Of a stretch of DNA of 64,000 nucleotides, positions 1 through 12,773 are shown one piece after another. Each line of letters begins with the position of its first letter. Within the stretch, counting starts at the first letter, position 1. The DNA is from Agelas oroides. Taxonomy: Eukaryota > Porifera > Demospongiae > Agelasida > Agelasidae. The stretch is taken from contig OX422203.1 in the NCBI GenBank assembly GCA_949130485.1, forward strand, positions 3,129,178-3,193,177, written 5' to 3'. The translations under genes were made by a program, and so were the position numbers. The notes below the pieces were generated by a model. The model was not told where the DNA came from. It was given only the letters and a program-made list of their open reading frames with translations, and ran no database searches.

Positions 1-24
1 CTTCTGCTTTATATAGTTCTTCAG

Positions 25-3000
25 GCCTGAATGCCTCCAGCTCCTCTATGAGTTGCCCAGAAAAGAGGTAATAACCATTACTAACAGTATGTCTGTCTCG
101 CCATACACATTCTACATATACCGTAGTCTCGCGAAAGAGCGCAAATGGGTGGAGCACCTTACAAGTCTGCCAAAGAGGGGGGTGGGCGCTCTTTCAAGTG
201 TTTCCGCATTTAACCACAAAAGAGCACCCATGTCATGTTTACAGCGACTCGATGCCCTCGAAGCAAATAATTGGACAAACAATAATGTACAACGGAACCA
301 CTAGTTGCGAAGTCGAGTCCTGATGGCACACAACACTCTGAACGGCGTCATGTCACCGTGAGCATGGTGTAGCTCGCGGTGTACACTGCATTAGCTACGT
401 TCGTCTATGCAAAGATGCCTTGTAGCAACCTTTGGTGAAGTATTACACAAAGTTTCTTACCTCAGGTACGCATAGCGCTTGAGGCTGTGCTTCTCAAACT
501 CCATACGAATCTCACTCCAGTGTGGGCGCTCATTCGAGCAAACTTGGACCCTATACAGGAAATTGGGCCAAAGTAGGAGGTGGGTGCTCTTTCGTGATTG
601 GGCGCTCTTTCCTGAGACTACGGTATATTATCTACTCTGAAAGGCATGTGTGTGTTCCCTTTAGGTGGCTGGAGAGGATAGCTTACACCTGAGGACAGCT
701 CTTAAACTGGTGGAATTTATCAGTAATTCAGAAATTGTGAAGCATCAGCAGGTGTGTTGTAGGGATAGTGATACAATATAGTGGGTTTTCTTTTAAATTT
801 TGCATTTTGTCAGCAAATTTGCGAAAGTTTTTCTGGGAATATCCACACACTGAATCGCCTCAGAAAACCGATTCTGTTGCTCCAGCAACATAGCCTTAGA
901 TGCCACATAGCTGACATAGGTCGTACTACACTAGTCCATGGTTTTAAGTCGTGGTCACATGCTGATTGTAGGTGGTGTTAACTGGGTTCACACAATTAGC
1001 AAAACTTTTTTTCGCTTCTGCGAAAGAAACCTGCCATGTGGTTATATGTTTACAACCGCAGGAGAAGTATCCTCAGTGCACTTGGGATAAAGGCAAGCAT
1101 GAACAAACACCACACATGTGAAATTAATATATTTGGTTTGTCTGTGGTGGGATTTAATATGCTCAATAATTGACTATACTTACTTGTTCTCCTTGTCATT
1201 AATGCTGCCCCTTAACCTTACAGTCTCCATCCAAGGTGCTAGTAAGCCACCTAAGCCCCAAAGTGGCAGAGTACATGCGTACCCTTGCAAAGCGGTCACC
1301 AAGAAAGTCACCTCTTTCAAAGTATTGGAGGCTAAAGAACAACAGGTCTCCCTTGAGGTCCCCTGCACACCAACACCCGATCAAGAGAGTAAGACTCACC
1401 TTTGGTACAGAGTCAGGAGTAGCACAAGAAGGTAAGCAGTTTCTTCTCCCAAATTCTCTGCTATATATATTGTCAAGGTGATTCCTGTGAATCTCTGCTC
1501 ATACTGTTGAACAGACAAAATACTTTTTCAACATGACATATAAAATACAGCTTATACAAGGTTGGCAACCTGTATTAATGTGCAAGCAACTTTCATGGAA
1601 AAATGTTCATGTCACTCTCTAAATTTTAGGCATCAGGTACATGCATGCAACATTAATGAAGTATAGACCATGATGCCCTTCAAGAGAATGTCACAGAACA
1701 GATGCCAGTTACACCATATTTGCACATTTCACGTGTGGAGCCACTGGTGCTACACAAAGTCTATGTTCTGGAGTAGCCTAGTGTCTGGATGAGTAGTATG
1801 TGCCTTGAACCTATCCATAAGCTCATGTAGTGCTGGTGATAAAAGATACAATGGAAATTGAGGTAGTGGTGGTTGGTCTGTCCACCTCTCAGCCTATACC
1901 ACCATGCAATGGAATTGCTTTCTAGCCTAATGCTATACTTCTTTACTCTCTGTGTCTGCCTATACAAGGATATATTTATGACAAGCATGTTCTATTAGTT
2001 GTGTTTATAATACTTATATGCAGGCACATTTCCTTTAACAACTCATGGTGTTATTTGGGACATGTAAAAGTGTAGTTGATTTGGAGCTTGTGTTGACTGG
2101 ATAAATCCAAAATCTTGTCACATTGTAGATATATACATAGACATGTTTGCGATGTTAAGCACATGATAGCTTAGTATATGTACACCTGTGTTGCTTGAAG
2201 TGCTTGTAATCAGACACATAGTGAGTGAACAGTCTAGCTAGCACAGAGAAAAGAAGGATGACAAAGTATGTGCATGTGTTAGTAATCAACACAGTACCTC
2301 TTCAATATAGAAAATTATTCTGTTAGTCACAAATCTGTGTATTACGTATGTGTAGGTATGGAACAGATACCTGTGGAGGGTTTGTCTTCAAAAACGGCAC
2401 CCAAGCAGCAACATGAAAATAAAAATTTTGAAGTTGGAAAAGCAGTTGGTAGTGCAGCCAGGAAGGTAGATCTGCGAACAAAATTTCGAAGCATTTCACC
2501 AAAGGTTTCTCCTGCAGTGACATCCTCTCCAGTCTGCTCACAGGCTGCTTCCACTTCTCGTTCATCTTCCCCAACAGTAGTGAGCATGCTGCAAATCCAT
2601 CAGCACTCACCAGAAGTGATCCAGCTTTCAAAACCAGGCAATACATCCAGAAAAGCAAAGCACCAGCTTGTAACGGTCTCCAAAGCATCACTGGGATCAT
2701 TCACAAACATGAAACTCCACAGCTTGTTTTCAGTTGCTGATGAAAGTATCCAGCATGCTCAGTCACAAGAAGTAGCAAACAAGGCTTCACCCATCAGTGC
2801 CAAAATGGAAGCTGTTAAGCCACAAACCACAATCAAAGCTGTTGTTGCTGATGGTGAAGCAAATGTTCATGACGTTCCAGTGACTAGTGGAGTAAGCCAT
2901 GTTCTTGCTACACGATTGGAGCCATTGAAAGTTACAGCAACAGTGTATGCTGCACCTTCTACTACTGTGGTTAGTACTAACACCAACACTGTACCACACA

Positions 3001-6000
3001 TCAAAGACTCCCTTGTCCCAGGGGATACTTCAGTGGCAATGTCTTCAAATTCAGCTCAACCAGTAGCCAGAGGATCTCTGCCATCTGAGCTACGAGCACC
3101 TATCAGTCATGATCAGGAACACCCACCAGTTGCTCAGTCAAAATCAGTCACTTGCACAAAGCCAGGTGTCTCAACCTGGCAGTCTGCTTGCACAGTGATC
3201 ACCTCCCATACAGATGCAGCCACTCCCACCCCAAACCATCCTCCAGTGGTCACTACTGCTACCCAGCATCCTTTGTTGAATCTTGCTTCTGCAGTGCTTC
3301 CTACTATCCAAAGTGCCAAACTTGTGTAAGTTAGCTCCCAAGCTAGGTTCCGTGTGTTTGGGCTACAGACCATCAAGTGTTGTATAGCCAAAACTTGAAG
3401 TTGATGATATTCAAATGCTTGGCTTGCATCACTCACATATACACATACTGCTATTTTGGTCCAGTGTGGTTAACTGCACTACTTGTATAATTAACAGTAC
3501 TGCTTATTTCATTGGGCAACTATGCATACAGCTTGGTATAAGCTTGCAATGCATATGTTGTTTTTATCTGGTTGCTGTATAGGCAATTATGTGTTACTTC
3601 TGTGGATGGAAGATTTACAAATATTTACAGCTTCATGATTTTAGCCTGCTAACACACACCTAGAACATTAACAGAAATTTGCAAAGGAATAAAATCCTTT
3701 TCTTGGTTTCTCAGTGCACTAACTACCGCAGCAAATTCTGCTCCTCCTCCAATTGTGACCGGATTGAAGCCCTTTAGCAAACCTAGGAGGCCCAAGAAGC
3801 CCCTGAACAGAACAGGACAAACAGTAAGAAGTTGTTTTGTGAGTACTACTATAGAGTGTCAATATATTGGTCTTTATAAATCAGTTCACCCTGACATCAA
3901 ACTCAATGAAGGATACAAGGGGATGGTCTGACTTACATACATAATGATAATAACTGTATGATAGGTTGGTATTATACTTGCATGTGTTACAATGTCAGTA
4001 CTGCACAGTCCTCTAGCTCTGCAAGCATGGACATGTTTCACTTCCCCCTCTTTGCAGCGTCAGTTGGTGCCCAGGCCCCTCCCTTTCCTTCCAAATGTGT
4101 CAGTGGTGAATGGGCAACTGAACCAACAAAATCCTACCAGCAGTACAACACACCTGTCTGCAGCTCTGCCAACTGTAATGGTGAGACCATGATAAAGTTT
4201 ACAACTCTCCAGTATTTGTGCTACCTGGTCTACCATGATTACTGTGGTAAATGCATGTGAGAAATCTGTAATACCATAAACTCGGGAGTATAAGTACCCA
4301 TCAACTCTTTTGTTATCAATTTCCTGAACAGAAGTACCCACGCGAGCCCGACCGGTCTGTGGGCACGGTTTTATCGAAGGGTACACGTACAGTGTAGATA
4401 GCTGTATACTGGAGCCCGGGCATCAATGGCGAGATGCTACTCCACGGCAGCTGGCTACAATCGGGCCGATTGCCCTGATGCCGAGTCCATTGACGACGAC
4501 GTCGTGCGACGAGCTGCGTGTTGCACTTTGGGCGGTTGGTCACGCACCAGCCATTTCAGGCGGTCAACAGTGGTACCGAAGATTGAAAATAGGCATCACG
4601 ACGGCTGTGTCGTGCTGCTGTATATTTAGCCCAGTGGTATGGTACCCCATGATTATAAGTACCCTACGTGATTGGTACCAAAAAAATGCGCAATTTTGAA
4701 ATAAAAGTACCGGTACTTATGCTCCCGACTTTACGGTAGCTGAATTCAATTCAGGTGGATTGAAAGGGAATTGGGTCATTATCCCTTACCTGCATATAAT
4801 CATCTGCTAAAGGCCTAGCCCTGCTGAAGATACATAACTGTGCATATTTAAATGGGTTACAATGAGCCGAAAGTTTGAGCTTTGTGTAGTGTATGACTCT
4901 TACCATAATTGATGTTTCTTGTGACTTCTTTTTTAAAAAAGTAGACAAGCTACACAGATGCAATAAAAAGCTACGAATTGTCAGGGCGAACCTGAGCAAG
5001 CCCCACCCTAGCATGACTACGTTGGGCACGTGTGTGTGTATGCTTACTTGCTTGCTTGTTTCTTGGACTGACCACTTACCATAAATTTTAAATGAATGTA
5101 TTCAATATTTCACAAAGATTGAATGTCAATGGCACGATGACGTGTACTTCAGCTAAGCTATGAGAACAAGAATGAAGGACTGCTGCCAGATTGTACCATC
5201 GGCATGAAAGAGATCAGGAACAAAGAGTACTCAAGTTGAATGCGTTTGCAGCACACATGGCAACTTACTTCCTGCTTAATCTATTCTATGAGTCCGACAG
5301 CCACGTGACAAGGCAGGCTGCATGTTAGAAATGGCAGAATGTGCAGCAGTTAGGTTTGCTTCAGGTAAGTGCTGTGCATTAACGACAAGCTAGACTGCTC
5401 ATACATAGCTGCAGGGATTCCCCTACTAGCTCACGATTTGAGTGTCAAGCTGAGCCCATGCCCTTGTAGCCATAGTAGCTGCTCTGGCTGGATGAATAAC
5501 TGCATTGTGAGCATGTGTGGTCACCTATGTGTGTACATGTAAGCCTTTTAGCTATGAACTTTGCTCTATCAGCTACTCCCTCAGGCTCACCCCAGGATGA
5601 TGCAGCATCTCTCTAGTATATTTATAAATCTGTTTATAGGTGTAATTGTCTCATGGGTTACTATTGGTGTTCATGAACCTGTTTGGCTTTAAGAGGTATG
5701 GTTACTGAACTTGAGTTTAAAATTGCTTTCATCTTGAAAACCATGGCTCTGTAGGACGTATCATACTAATGTGTACAAGTGGGTCTGTATCAGAGGAGCT
5801 CCATATCTGGATAACAATGTTTATAGCATTTGTGTTATCATGTATGGCTTTGAAATGGAAGTTTCCCATCATATAGACACCTTCAGTGCAAGCTCCTCTA
5901 GCTGGACCATCCCCAAAACAGAGTGGTACAAGTGTTAGCACAGCTGCAGCCCCCCAGCAAACCAACCAGCTTCTGCAGAACCAGCTGACGCAAGCGCTCT

Positions 6001-9000
6001 TACAAGCACTCCTGTTTCAGTACCAACAGAAGTCTCAAACTGCACAACCGGTGTCACAAACAGTGGCTCCTCATGAAGCGCATAACAATAGAGAATCAGG
6101 AGAACCAAAGCTACAAATGCCCTCTGGTACGGAGAAAGAGGGCGAGAATGAGACATCATTCTTGGAGAGCAAAGGAGAATTGCCAGACATCAGTCAAGGA
6201 CTGTCACAAGGAGTTAATGACGTGATTCTCAACAACTTCCTTGCAGAACATCCAGTTGCTGTTGACTCTTCAGGCTCATCCAAGCTGTTCAATACCTCAT
6301 CTGACACAGTCAATGAGCTACTGAGGGGTCTGGGTTCAAGACGACAAGATGATTCTATCAAGAGGCTCTCTGAAGAAACTGCAAATGTCTTACCCACCTT
6401 TGCTAGGGCACTCGATATGTCTCATCTGTCCACTGAAACTACAGCTGAGTGTACGGACCCTTCATCTGATTATGAAACCTCTGCTGTGCACAGAGAAGAT
6501 GAGGTGCAATTGAGTAATTCTACTAATGGTTCTGGCAAAGGTAATGCTGCATGACTTACTGCCCTTTTTTTCTTCTGCCAATCACACACAGAATTCTTGT
6601 GTCCAATGGCATTGCATACTATCAGTGAAGTTTGATTGCATTCACGATCTCTATGTTGCTTGTCCATGAATGCCAAAATGACCTTGGTCATATACTAATG
6701 TCATGGTACCTCATTCAGTATGTTAGTAGTGCTCTTTATGTGCTAGCAAGCAGCTTACTGTCATGTTGATATTTCCTACTTTGTTCAGGAGAAGACGACC
6801 AAGCTGAAGCTAGCGAGGGTAATAACAGTCACTTGTCCTTCATGAATGAGAACTCTGGTGCCTGTCTGTCTGATGTGCTTGAAAACATTTCTGACTCAAC
6901 CTTTAAGCAGTTTGCAGAAATGAAAGACATTTTTGATGAGGTAGACTTCTCTAATGTCTTCTCCCACTTGAAAGATGTGATTAGAACACCAGAGAAATTG
7001 AAACCGCACGAAGAAAAGATCCTGTTAGAAGACCATCCACCTGTTTCAGATGTATGTTAACTACATATCTATTTGTATTATGAAACTCTTTGCGTAGTTC
7101 TGAATCTTAGTATTGCAACATTGGGTGGTAAAGTGGTTGCTTACTGCCAGTCTCAGATATCACTGTTTTGTTCAGATTAGCATGTTATACTCTGCGCCAT
7201 ATTCTATGATCTTGCAGGACAGTGAAGCATCCATAGGAGCACTTTTAGGTAAGTAATCAGTACCTGAATAATGCTTTGACTGTCACTGGTACCAAGCTAG
7301 TAGTACTGTAGGAATAAATATATGAGTATGAACTCACCATGTACTTTAGCCTCGTTCCCAGGCCCCACACAAAACAATTTGGGCAGGGCCTGGGAACGAG
7401 GCTACCATGCACTGTAAGTTGAGTGTTGCTTACACACCTTTATCAACTGATGTTTGCAGACTTTCTGACTTCACCAGACAAGGACCAACCAAAGGCTTCT
7501 ACTGAACCACTGCAGATGGTAAGCCTAACTGCCTATGGTTGTACAAGATCAACTTGTTAACTTTTAACACTGATTGGGATATTATGTCATATTCCGTATT
7601 TGTTGTTTCCGGCCTCATTCACTCACTGCACTAAGGGTGTCTCTAATTGCTAGCATGAAAATATAATCCAATGGTGGAATGGAATATCGAATGTAACGGT
7701 GCAGTTACATGTAAGTCGTGTAACTGGCACTGCTCAATCTAGGTTGAGCTACCCAATATATCTCTAGGACTCTTATCTCACCACAACAAGAAGTTCGGCA
7801 TTGCTGACATGCTTCTACATCCATGTATGATATTGTAGCTACCTCATCATCAGGTCCTTACTTATGGTAGCCTTACAAAGCCAGACCCTCACACTATACC
7901 GAGAGTTGGGCTTCTTGAGACAATAATTATGGAACATTGTTGTGGATAAAAATGCTCTAGCACATATTAGTGCTTGATCTTCGGTCTCTTTGCTTCTGTC
8001 CTCGTCTCTGCTGCTCAACCCTCACAGTTCACTCTACCACTATCCTTGGTGTCACCACCTTAGTAGCAGTCAGTAGTAAGCGGGCCCCCTCCTGCATGGT
8101 ATTGTAGCTAGTTTAACATCAGCTGCTTGTAGCAGCCTATCTTAGCGGTAGTATGTAACTAGTTTACCATCAGAGCAGGCCCATTCTCAAAAAAGGGGCT
8201 GGATCTTGTTAGTAAAATAGGCTCACTTGGGCTCCACCTTATAGATGGGGTCGATGGACCCATCCTAATGGGAAAATGGAGCTAAGGAGACCCCGATAAT
8301 CCCATTTTTCTGTTACACCATGATACCGGACAAGGAAGCTTGTCAGCAATGCCAAACTAGCCTCTGCAGTGAGATAAAAGCCCTAGAATTACAGTAGGTA
8401 GAAAAACTCAGATCGACCAGCGCCAGTTACATGAGTTAGCTGTAACTGTACACTTATGTTCCATTCCACATTCCATTCCACTGACCATTCAATATGCTAG
8501 TCTAGCAACTACAGACACCCCTGCACTAAGAGTATTAAAATTTAACCCTTTAAATACTAAATTGTATTTGGTAGAGGTCTTGTTCCCACCTTCATTCACC
8601 TGTATTTCCACTTCTGCCAGGAGTTAGCCCTAGAAACTTGAGCCACAGCTTCCTTCAGATGTTCTTTGCAGGTTCATGACCCTGACCACACCCACTCATT
8701 ACCGAGTATTCAATAGTCAGGGCCCTCCGACCAGAGAACGCTCCTCCAGACTGAACGCTGCCTAAAATGCCAGAAATGAAGTCCCTACAAGGTGAAAGGA
8801 CCGTTTTCTACGCTCGTTTGTACAAGAAAAAAGAAAAATGGCCCATCTAGCGCTGACCAGGGCTTTTCTGCAGCTAGCTGCAACACCATGCACTGTCACC
8901 CAGAGGGTGACACCCACCCACCTCCCCCTGTCCCACCCTTTCTGCTAGCGCAGAACCCATCTCCAAAACGGATTGCGCCAACTGATAACATGCGAGCGAA

Positions 9001-9201
9001 TTTCGATGATGACTGTAGTCGTCATTAGTAGTCAAAGGGTTATTAATTAAACTAATTGAAGTTCATAGCTGGGACTATGAGTCATGTTTCCATTTCCTTG
9101 TGCAGGTTGACCCAACATATCGATCACTTATCGAGGAGAGCAGTGTTGATTACATTCAAAAGTTCAGAGACCTGGCATCAAAAATGAACCATCAAACTTA
9201 G
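25..9201 (+). CDS. Multi-exon Ser/Thr/Gln-rich protein of unknown function (5' end outside window)
   Basis: I do not recognise this protein. Exons read by hand: 25-67 (probable), 665-751, 1224-1431, 2356-3325, 3715-3823, 4058-4180, 5877-6540, 6789-7051, 7218-7248, 7460-7518 and 9106-9201, the last ending in TAG. Every junction has AG/GT ends and the phases chain without conflict, giving about 884 residues. The N-terminal part is helical-looking (LRTALKLVEFISNSE), followed by a basic Arg/Ser/Pro stretch. The 970-bp exon is Ser/Thr/Val/Pro-rich low complexity. Next comes a basic patch, KPRRPKKP, then a Gln-rich tract, an acidic region with FKQFAEMKDIFDEVDF, and a short helical end. This composition suggests a nuclear transcription or chromatin factor, which is inference only. 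Introns hold miniature elements at 121-623, 4274-4736, 7347-7404 and 7634-8520. The start codon lies left of the window. Confidence 0.75.
121..623. mobile_element. MITE with CCGTA-type inverted ends and TA duplication
   Basis: The left end CCGTAGTCTCGCGAAAGAGC matches the reverse complement of the right end (GCGCTCTTTCCTGAGACTACGG). The element is flanked by TA (TATA) on both sides. Its interior repeats GTGGGCGCTCTTTC-like words in both orientations, around 180, 525, 580 and 600. It lies in an intron of the 25-9201 gene and encodes nothing visible. Confidence 0.75.
4274..4736. mobile_element. MITE, CCATAAA/TTTACGG inverted ends, TA duplication
   Basis: The left end CCATAAACTCGGGAGTATAA is complementary to the right end (TTATGCTCCCGACTTTACGG) with three mismatches. 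TA flanks both sides. AAGTACC words recur just inside both ends. The interior is more GC-rich than its surroundings and has no convincing coding frame. It lies in the intron between exons 4058-4180 and 5877-6540. Confidence 0.75.
7347..7404. mobile_element. Tiny palindromic element of the TAGCCTCGTTCCCAGGC family
   Basis: A 58-bp near-perfect hairpin opens with TAGCCTCGTTCCCAGGCCC and closes with GGGCCTGGGAACGAGGCTA. Nearly identical ends occur at 16741-16797, 16910-16966, 21081-21547, 37906-37961 and 41887-41965. It lies in an intron. Confidence 0.7.
7634..8520. mobile_element. Non-autonomous hAT-like element with ~110-bp inverted ends
   Basis: The first and last ~110 bp are imperfect inverted repeats that open with GGGTGTCT, include the GGAATGGAAT words, and extend to the paired GTAACTGG/CCAGTTAC words. 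An exact 8-bp repeat CTGCACTA stands at 7626-7633 and again at 8521-8528. An 8-bp duplication is the hAT-superfamily hallmark. There is no transposase frame inside. It lies in the intron before exon 9106-9201. Confidence 0.7.
8640..8995. repeat. Dispersed repeat, second copy at 39250-39575
   Basis: The two stretches align over about 330 bp. Shared words include GGTTCATGACC/GAGTTCATGACC, CACACCCACTCAT, TGCCAGAAAT, AAATGGCCCA and GACACCCACCCACCTCCCC. No coding content is evident and the ends are not resolved. Both copies lie in introns. Confidence 0.6.
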
Positions 9202-10641
9202 CCTGCATCAAACAATGTTCTGCAGTGAATCTTCACCCAAATTCTGTGGAATACTGCAGTGAACTACGTACACTTGTCAGTATTTTTTTCTTTCTCATGG
9301 TTAAGTGGTCTTGTATATATAGGTAGTTACATAACCTAATTAAACACTTCCACCATCAATCAATTTTTGATCAATTTACCAATAGCATTGCCATGTTATA
9401 TTTGGACCTACATAAAATATTTTTTCCTCAAATGAATATTTCAGAACAACCATGGTTAGCAAATAGAACAATGAGGCTAGCATACGTAGCTCGTACTTTC
9501 ATTGACAATGAACCATATGCCAAGTTAATTATATTAACCTATGTTCTATGTAATTTAAGGGCAGTCAAACAATGGACTGGACTACTGGACTGACCCCCAT
9601 ATAAAAAATTAAGGCACATTGTGTAGACCATCAAAGTCAACCTTTAATTGGAAAGGTACACGTTTACTATGGACAAAGAAGACCAGGTTTTGGGCCTAAA
9701 TTAGTCTTGTGCTAAACAGTCCAAGGAGCCACTTTCAAGTCTACCAGTTAAATCATTTGATTCAGATTTCAATGTTACGAACTTCCTAGATGATCTTGGG
9801 ACAAGACAAAGAGGATGTACGGAAGCCCATAAGGGTCAACTACTTCTGCTTTCAAAATTGTTGGATTTCTAACTTCCATTGCACACTTCGCTGAATATTG
9901 TGCATGCGCGTATAGGTGTGTGTGTGTGTGTGTGGTGGGGTGGGGGGCAGGTTTGTATTTTTATGTGATTTAATTCTGGGGAGAATGAATTTTAGGAATC
10001 AAACATTACATTCCCTGTGACTGAGTGCTATTGTGCATTTTAGAATTTTTGTATTCCCTATATTTGAGAATAGCCATTGTTATTTTATTGCTTAGCAGTT
10101 TGACTTGCAAACTTTATACTTTCAATGAATGTGTGGGAGTTGAGTAGCTAAGCTATCGACATTCTTGCATCTTCTAATCCCAATCAAGTTGTCCACTGGT
10201 CCAGTCCCACAATCAAGTTCAGTGATTTGACACAACCAAGTTGGTATAATTATCTCTGTGATGGTAAAAAGCTGCACTCTGAGCTTATGTCTCTGGGAGA
10301 TTGTGATAAGACTTTCTTTTAATGTGATATGTAATAAAGAGTGCATGCTGCAATATAGAGAAGCTCATATAGCTGTGAGTAACTGTACAATGTCATAATA
10401 CTGCTGTCTTCCAATTTATACAACTGATGCTTATATGCATGCATGTTGTCAAGAGTGTATGATGTCCAGAATGACATCATTTGCTCTTAATTACAAATCA
10501 GCAATTCCATGGAAATTGCAGCATATTGATCGATTTGGATATGGTTAATGTTCAGGAAACACTAGTTACATGCAAGTAGTCTTATGTCATGATCCATTGC
10601 TCTTGAAATATCACTCTGATCCAGGAAAAGATACACAAAGG
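9202..10641. other. 3' UTR and intergenic stretch, no gene seen
   Basis: This stretch follows the stop of the Ser/Thr-rich gene. It is AT-rich and carries AATAAA (near 10333) plus a short GT/G run at 9917-9950. No open frame here looks like a protein. It ends at the target duplication of the LTR retrotransposon. Confidence 0.5.
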
Positions 10642-10893
10642 TGTGGTATCGCAGCCGCCGTGGTATCAAGAAATTAGTGCCTTGAACAATTACTCAACTC
10701 AACTCAGGAAAAAGGACCCACGGACCATACAGCCTAGCTATTAATTTTATAGGATACAGCAGGAAAGGAAAGTTCTAGAAGCACACAGACTGACAATACC
10801 AAATAAGTACAAAAAGAGAAGTGAGAAAAGATAACACATGAGCTTGCACTAAAAGGTTCTCACAGACTAATAGTCACATTAGCAGATACCACA
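10642..10893 (-). repeat. 3' LTR of the gypsy element
   Basis: 252 bp with TG...CA ends. It is the 3' LTR because the element reads on the minus strand. Relative to the other LTR it has five extra bases near 10740 and three base differences. Confidence 0.95.
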
Positions 10894-10907
10894 TTTCCTC
10901 CCCTGCC
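10894..10907 (-). other. Polypurine tract of the gypsy element
   Basis: The minus strand reads GGCAGGGGAGGAAA immediately before the 3' LTR, the position and composition expected for priming plus-strand DNA synthesis. Confidence 0.85.
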
Positions 10908-10919
10908 AAGATAGAACGT

Positions 10920-12773
10920 TCAGCAGGTGGTGACAACCATCAAACATTCTGGTGGATGGCGGTGTCGCTGAGGGTAGCGGCATACAACAGGTTGTTCAGG
11001 CTCCCGTCGGTCCAGTTGTGCTGGGATAGTTTCATCTTGGGGATAATGGTAATTGTCACGAACTGCAGAATCCAACTGAGTTGCATCAGGGGCAGTAGAC
11101 ACTGATGAGCTCTCCCTTCGGAGTATGAGGTGCTCAATATGTCGTTTTTGAATCTGTCCATTGGCAATTTCCACTTGATAAGTTACAGGACCCAGTTTCT
11201 GGAGGATGATGCCTGGTATCCATTTGTTGGGTTCTTGAAAATTCCTGACCATCACTGGAGTACCCGGGAAGAAAAACCGAGGCTTTGCATGCTTGTCATG
11301 ATATTGTTTCTGCTGAGCTTGTTTTGATGTGACATACCCCCTTATATCGGGCTTCATCAAGTCAAAACGGGTACGGAGCTTCCGCTGTTGAAAGAGTTTG
11401 CTGGGAGACACATTGGTGGTGGCATGCGGAGTCGAGCGGTAGGTAAACAGGAATTCTGCCAGGCGATGCGGAAGAGTTTTTCCATCTTTTGCACTAGCTT
11501 TCATTGCCCGTTTCAGAGTCTGTACAAATCGCTCTGCCAGACCGTTTGAAGCGGGATGGTAGGGTGCACTCAAGATGTGTTTTATCCGATTCCCCTTCAT
11601 GAAGTCTGCAAATTCTGTTGATGTGAACTGCGGACCATTATCTGAAACCAGCTGTTCGGGCAGTCCATGACGTGCGAACATTGAGCGCAGAACTTCAATG
11701 GTCTTCTGTGAGGTGGTAGAAGACATTATCACAACTTCCGGCCACTTCGAATACGCATCCATGACAACGAAGAACATGTGTCCAAGGAATGGCCCAGCGA
11801 AATCCACATGGATCCGCTTCCATGGTGCGTCAGGCCATACCCAGGGATGTAAGGGTGCAGTAGCAGGATGAGACTGGACAGCTTGACATGTCTGGCATGA
11901 TTTACCCAAGTTTTCAAAGTCTTTGTCGAGTCCATTCCACCAGAAGTAACTGCGAGCAATCGCTTTCATCCTTGAAATTCCAGGGTGAGATTCGTGCAAG
12001 GACTTCAGGACTTGTGGTTGTAGGCTTTCTGGGATGATGACTCTTATCCCCCACATCAGGCAACCGCCTTCAATGCCAATTTCGGCTTGCCGGGTGTTGT
12101 AAGGCTTGAGTTCTTCGTCAACTTGGTTAGGCCATCCCTCCTGCACAAACACAGAGATCTTACTGAGGACCTTGTCCCGTCGAGTAGCCTTCTGGATGTC
12201 TTGAAAGGTGACAGGAAGAGCTTGGACTTGTCCAATGTTGAAGGTACTGACACCTTCATCGGTGGGGGCAGATGTTGTTGGCAGGGGCAGTCGTGAAAGG
12301 CCATCGGCATTGCCGTTCGCTGTGGTGGACTTGTACCGGATACTGTACTTGTAGGCTGAGAGCAAAATTGCCCACCATTGTAGACGTGCGGCGGCCAGAG
12401 AAGGGATGCCCTTCTTTGGACCAAGGATAGTAGTCAATGGCTGGTGGTCAGTAATGAGGGTGAACGGACGACCATACAGATATTGGTGGAACTTCCGTAC
12501 ACCAAAAACCAATGCTAACGCTTCCTTTTCCAGCTGCGCATAGTTATTTTCGCTGGTAGTCAGGGTGCGTGACGCGAAAGCTATTGGCCGTTCTGAGCTG
12601 TCTGGAAATACATGTGGAATCACGGCACCCACACCGTAAGCGGAGGCATCAGCTGCCATGACTATTGGCAGAGTTGGATTGTAGTGAGTGAGGACTTTGG
12701 CTGACGTAAGCTGATCCTTGGCATCCTGGAAGGCCTTGTCACACTCAGGTGACCATTTCCACTTCCTATCAGC
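10920..12773 (-). pseudogene. pol: gypsy pol, C-terminal part: RNase H and integrase
   Basis: The open frame runs on the minus strand from just after the stop at 12774-12776 down to 10920. RNase H is marked by the DASAYGVGAVI start and the DHQPLTTI block. Integrase shows a zinc-binding region (HESHPG ... CQTC), then the catalytic D,D,E core: Asp in HVDFAGP, Asp in VSDNGPQF, Glu in NGLAERFVQ. A GPY-type module (KLGPVTYQV) follows. It is in the same frame as the RT segment upstream, so one pol polyprotein was interrupted by a single stop codon. The first ~38 codons lie upstream of any methionine. Confidence 0.93.

Noticed and set aside
53..304. Plus-strand 83-codon frame at the left edge
   Set aside because: It runs across a splice donor into the MITE at 121-623, and only the first bases are likely exon.
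2323..2700. Minus-strand 125-codon frame opposite the large exon
   Set aside because: Antisense shadow of the 970-bp exon, whose plus-strand frame has supported splice sites.
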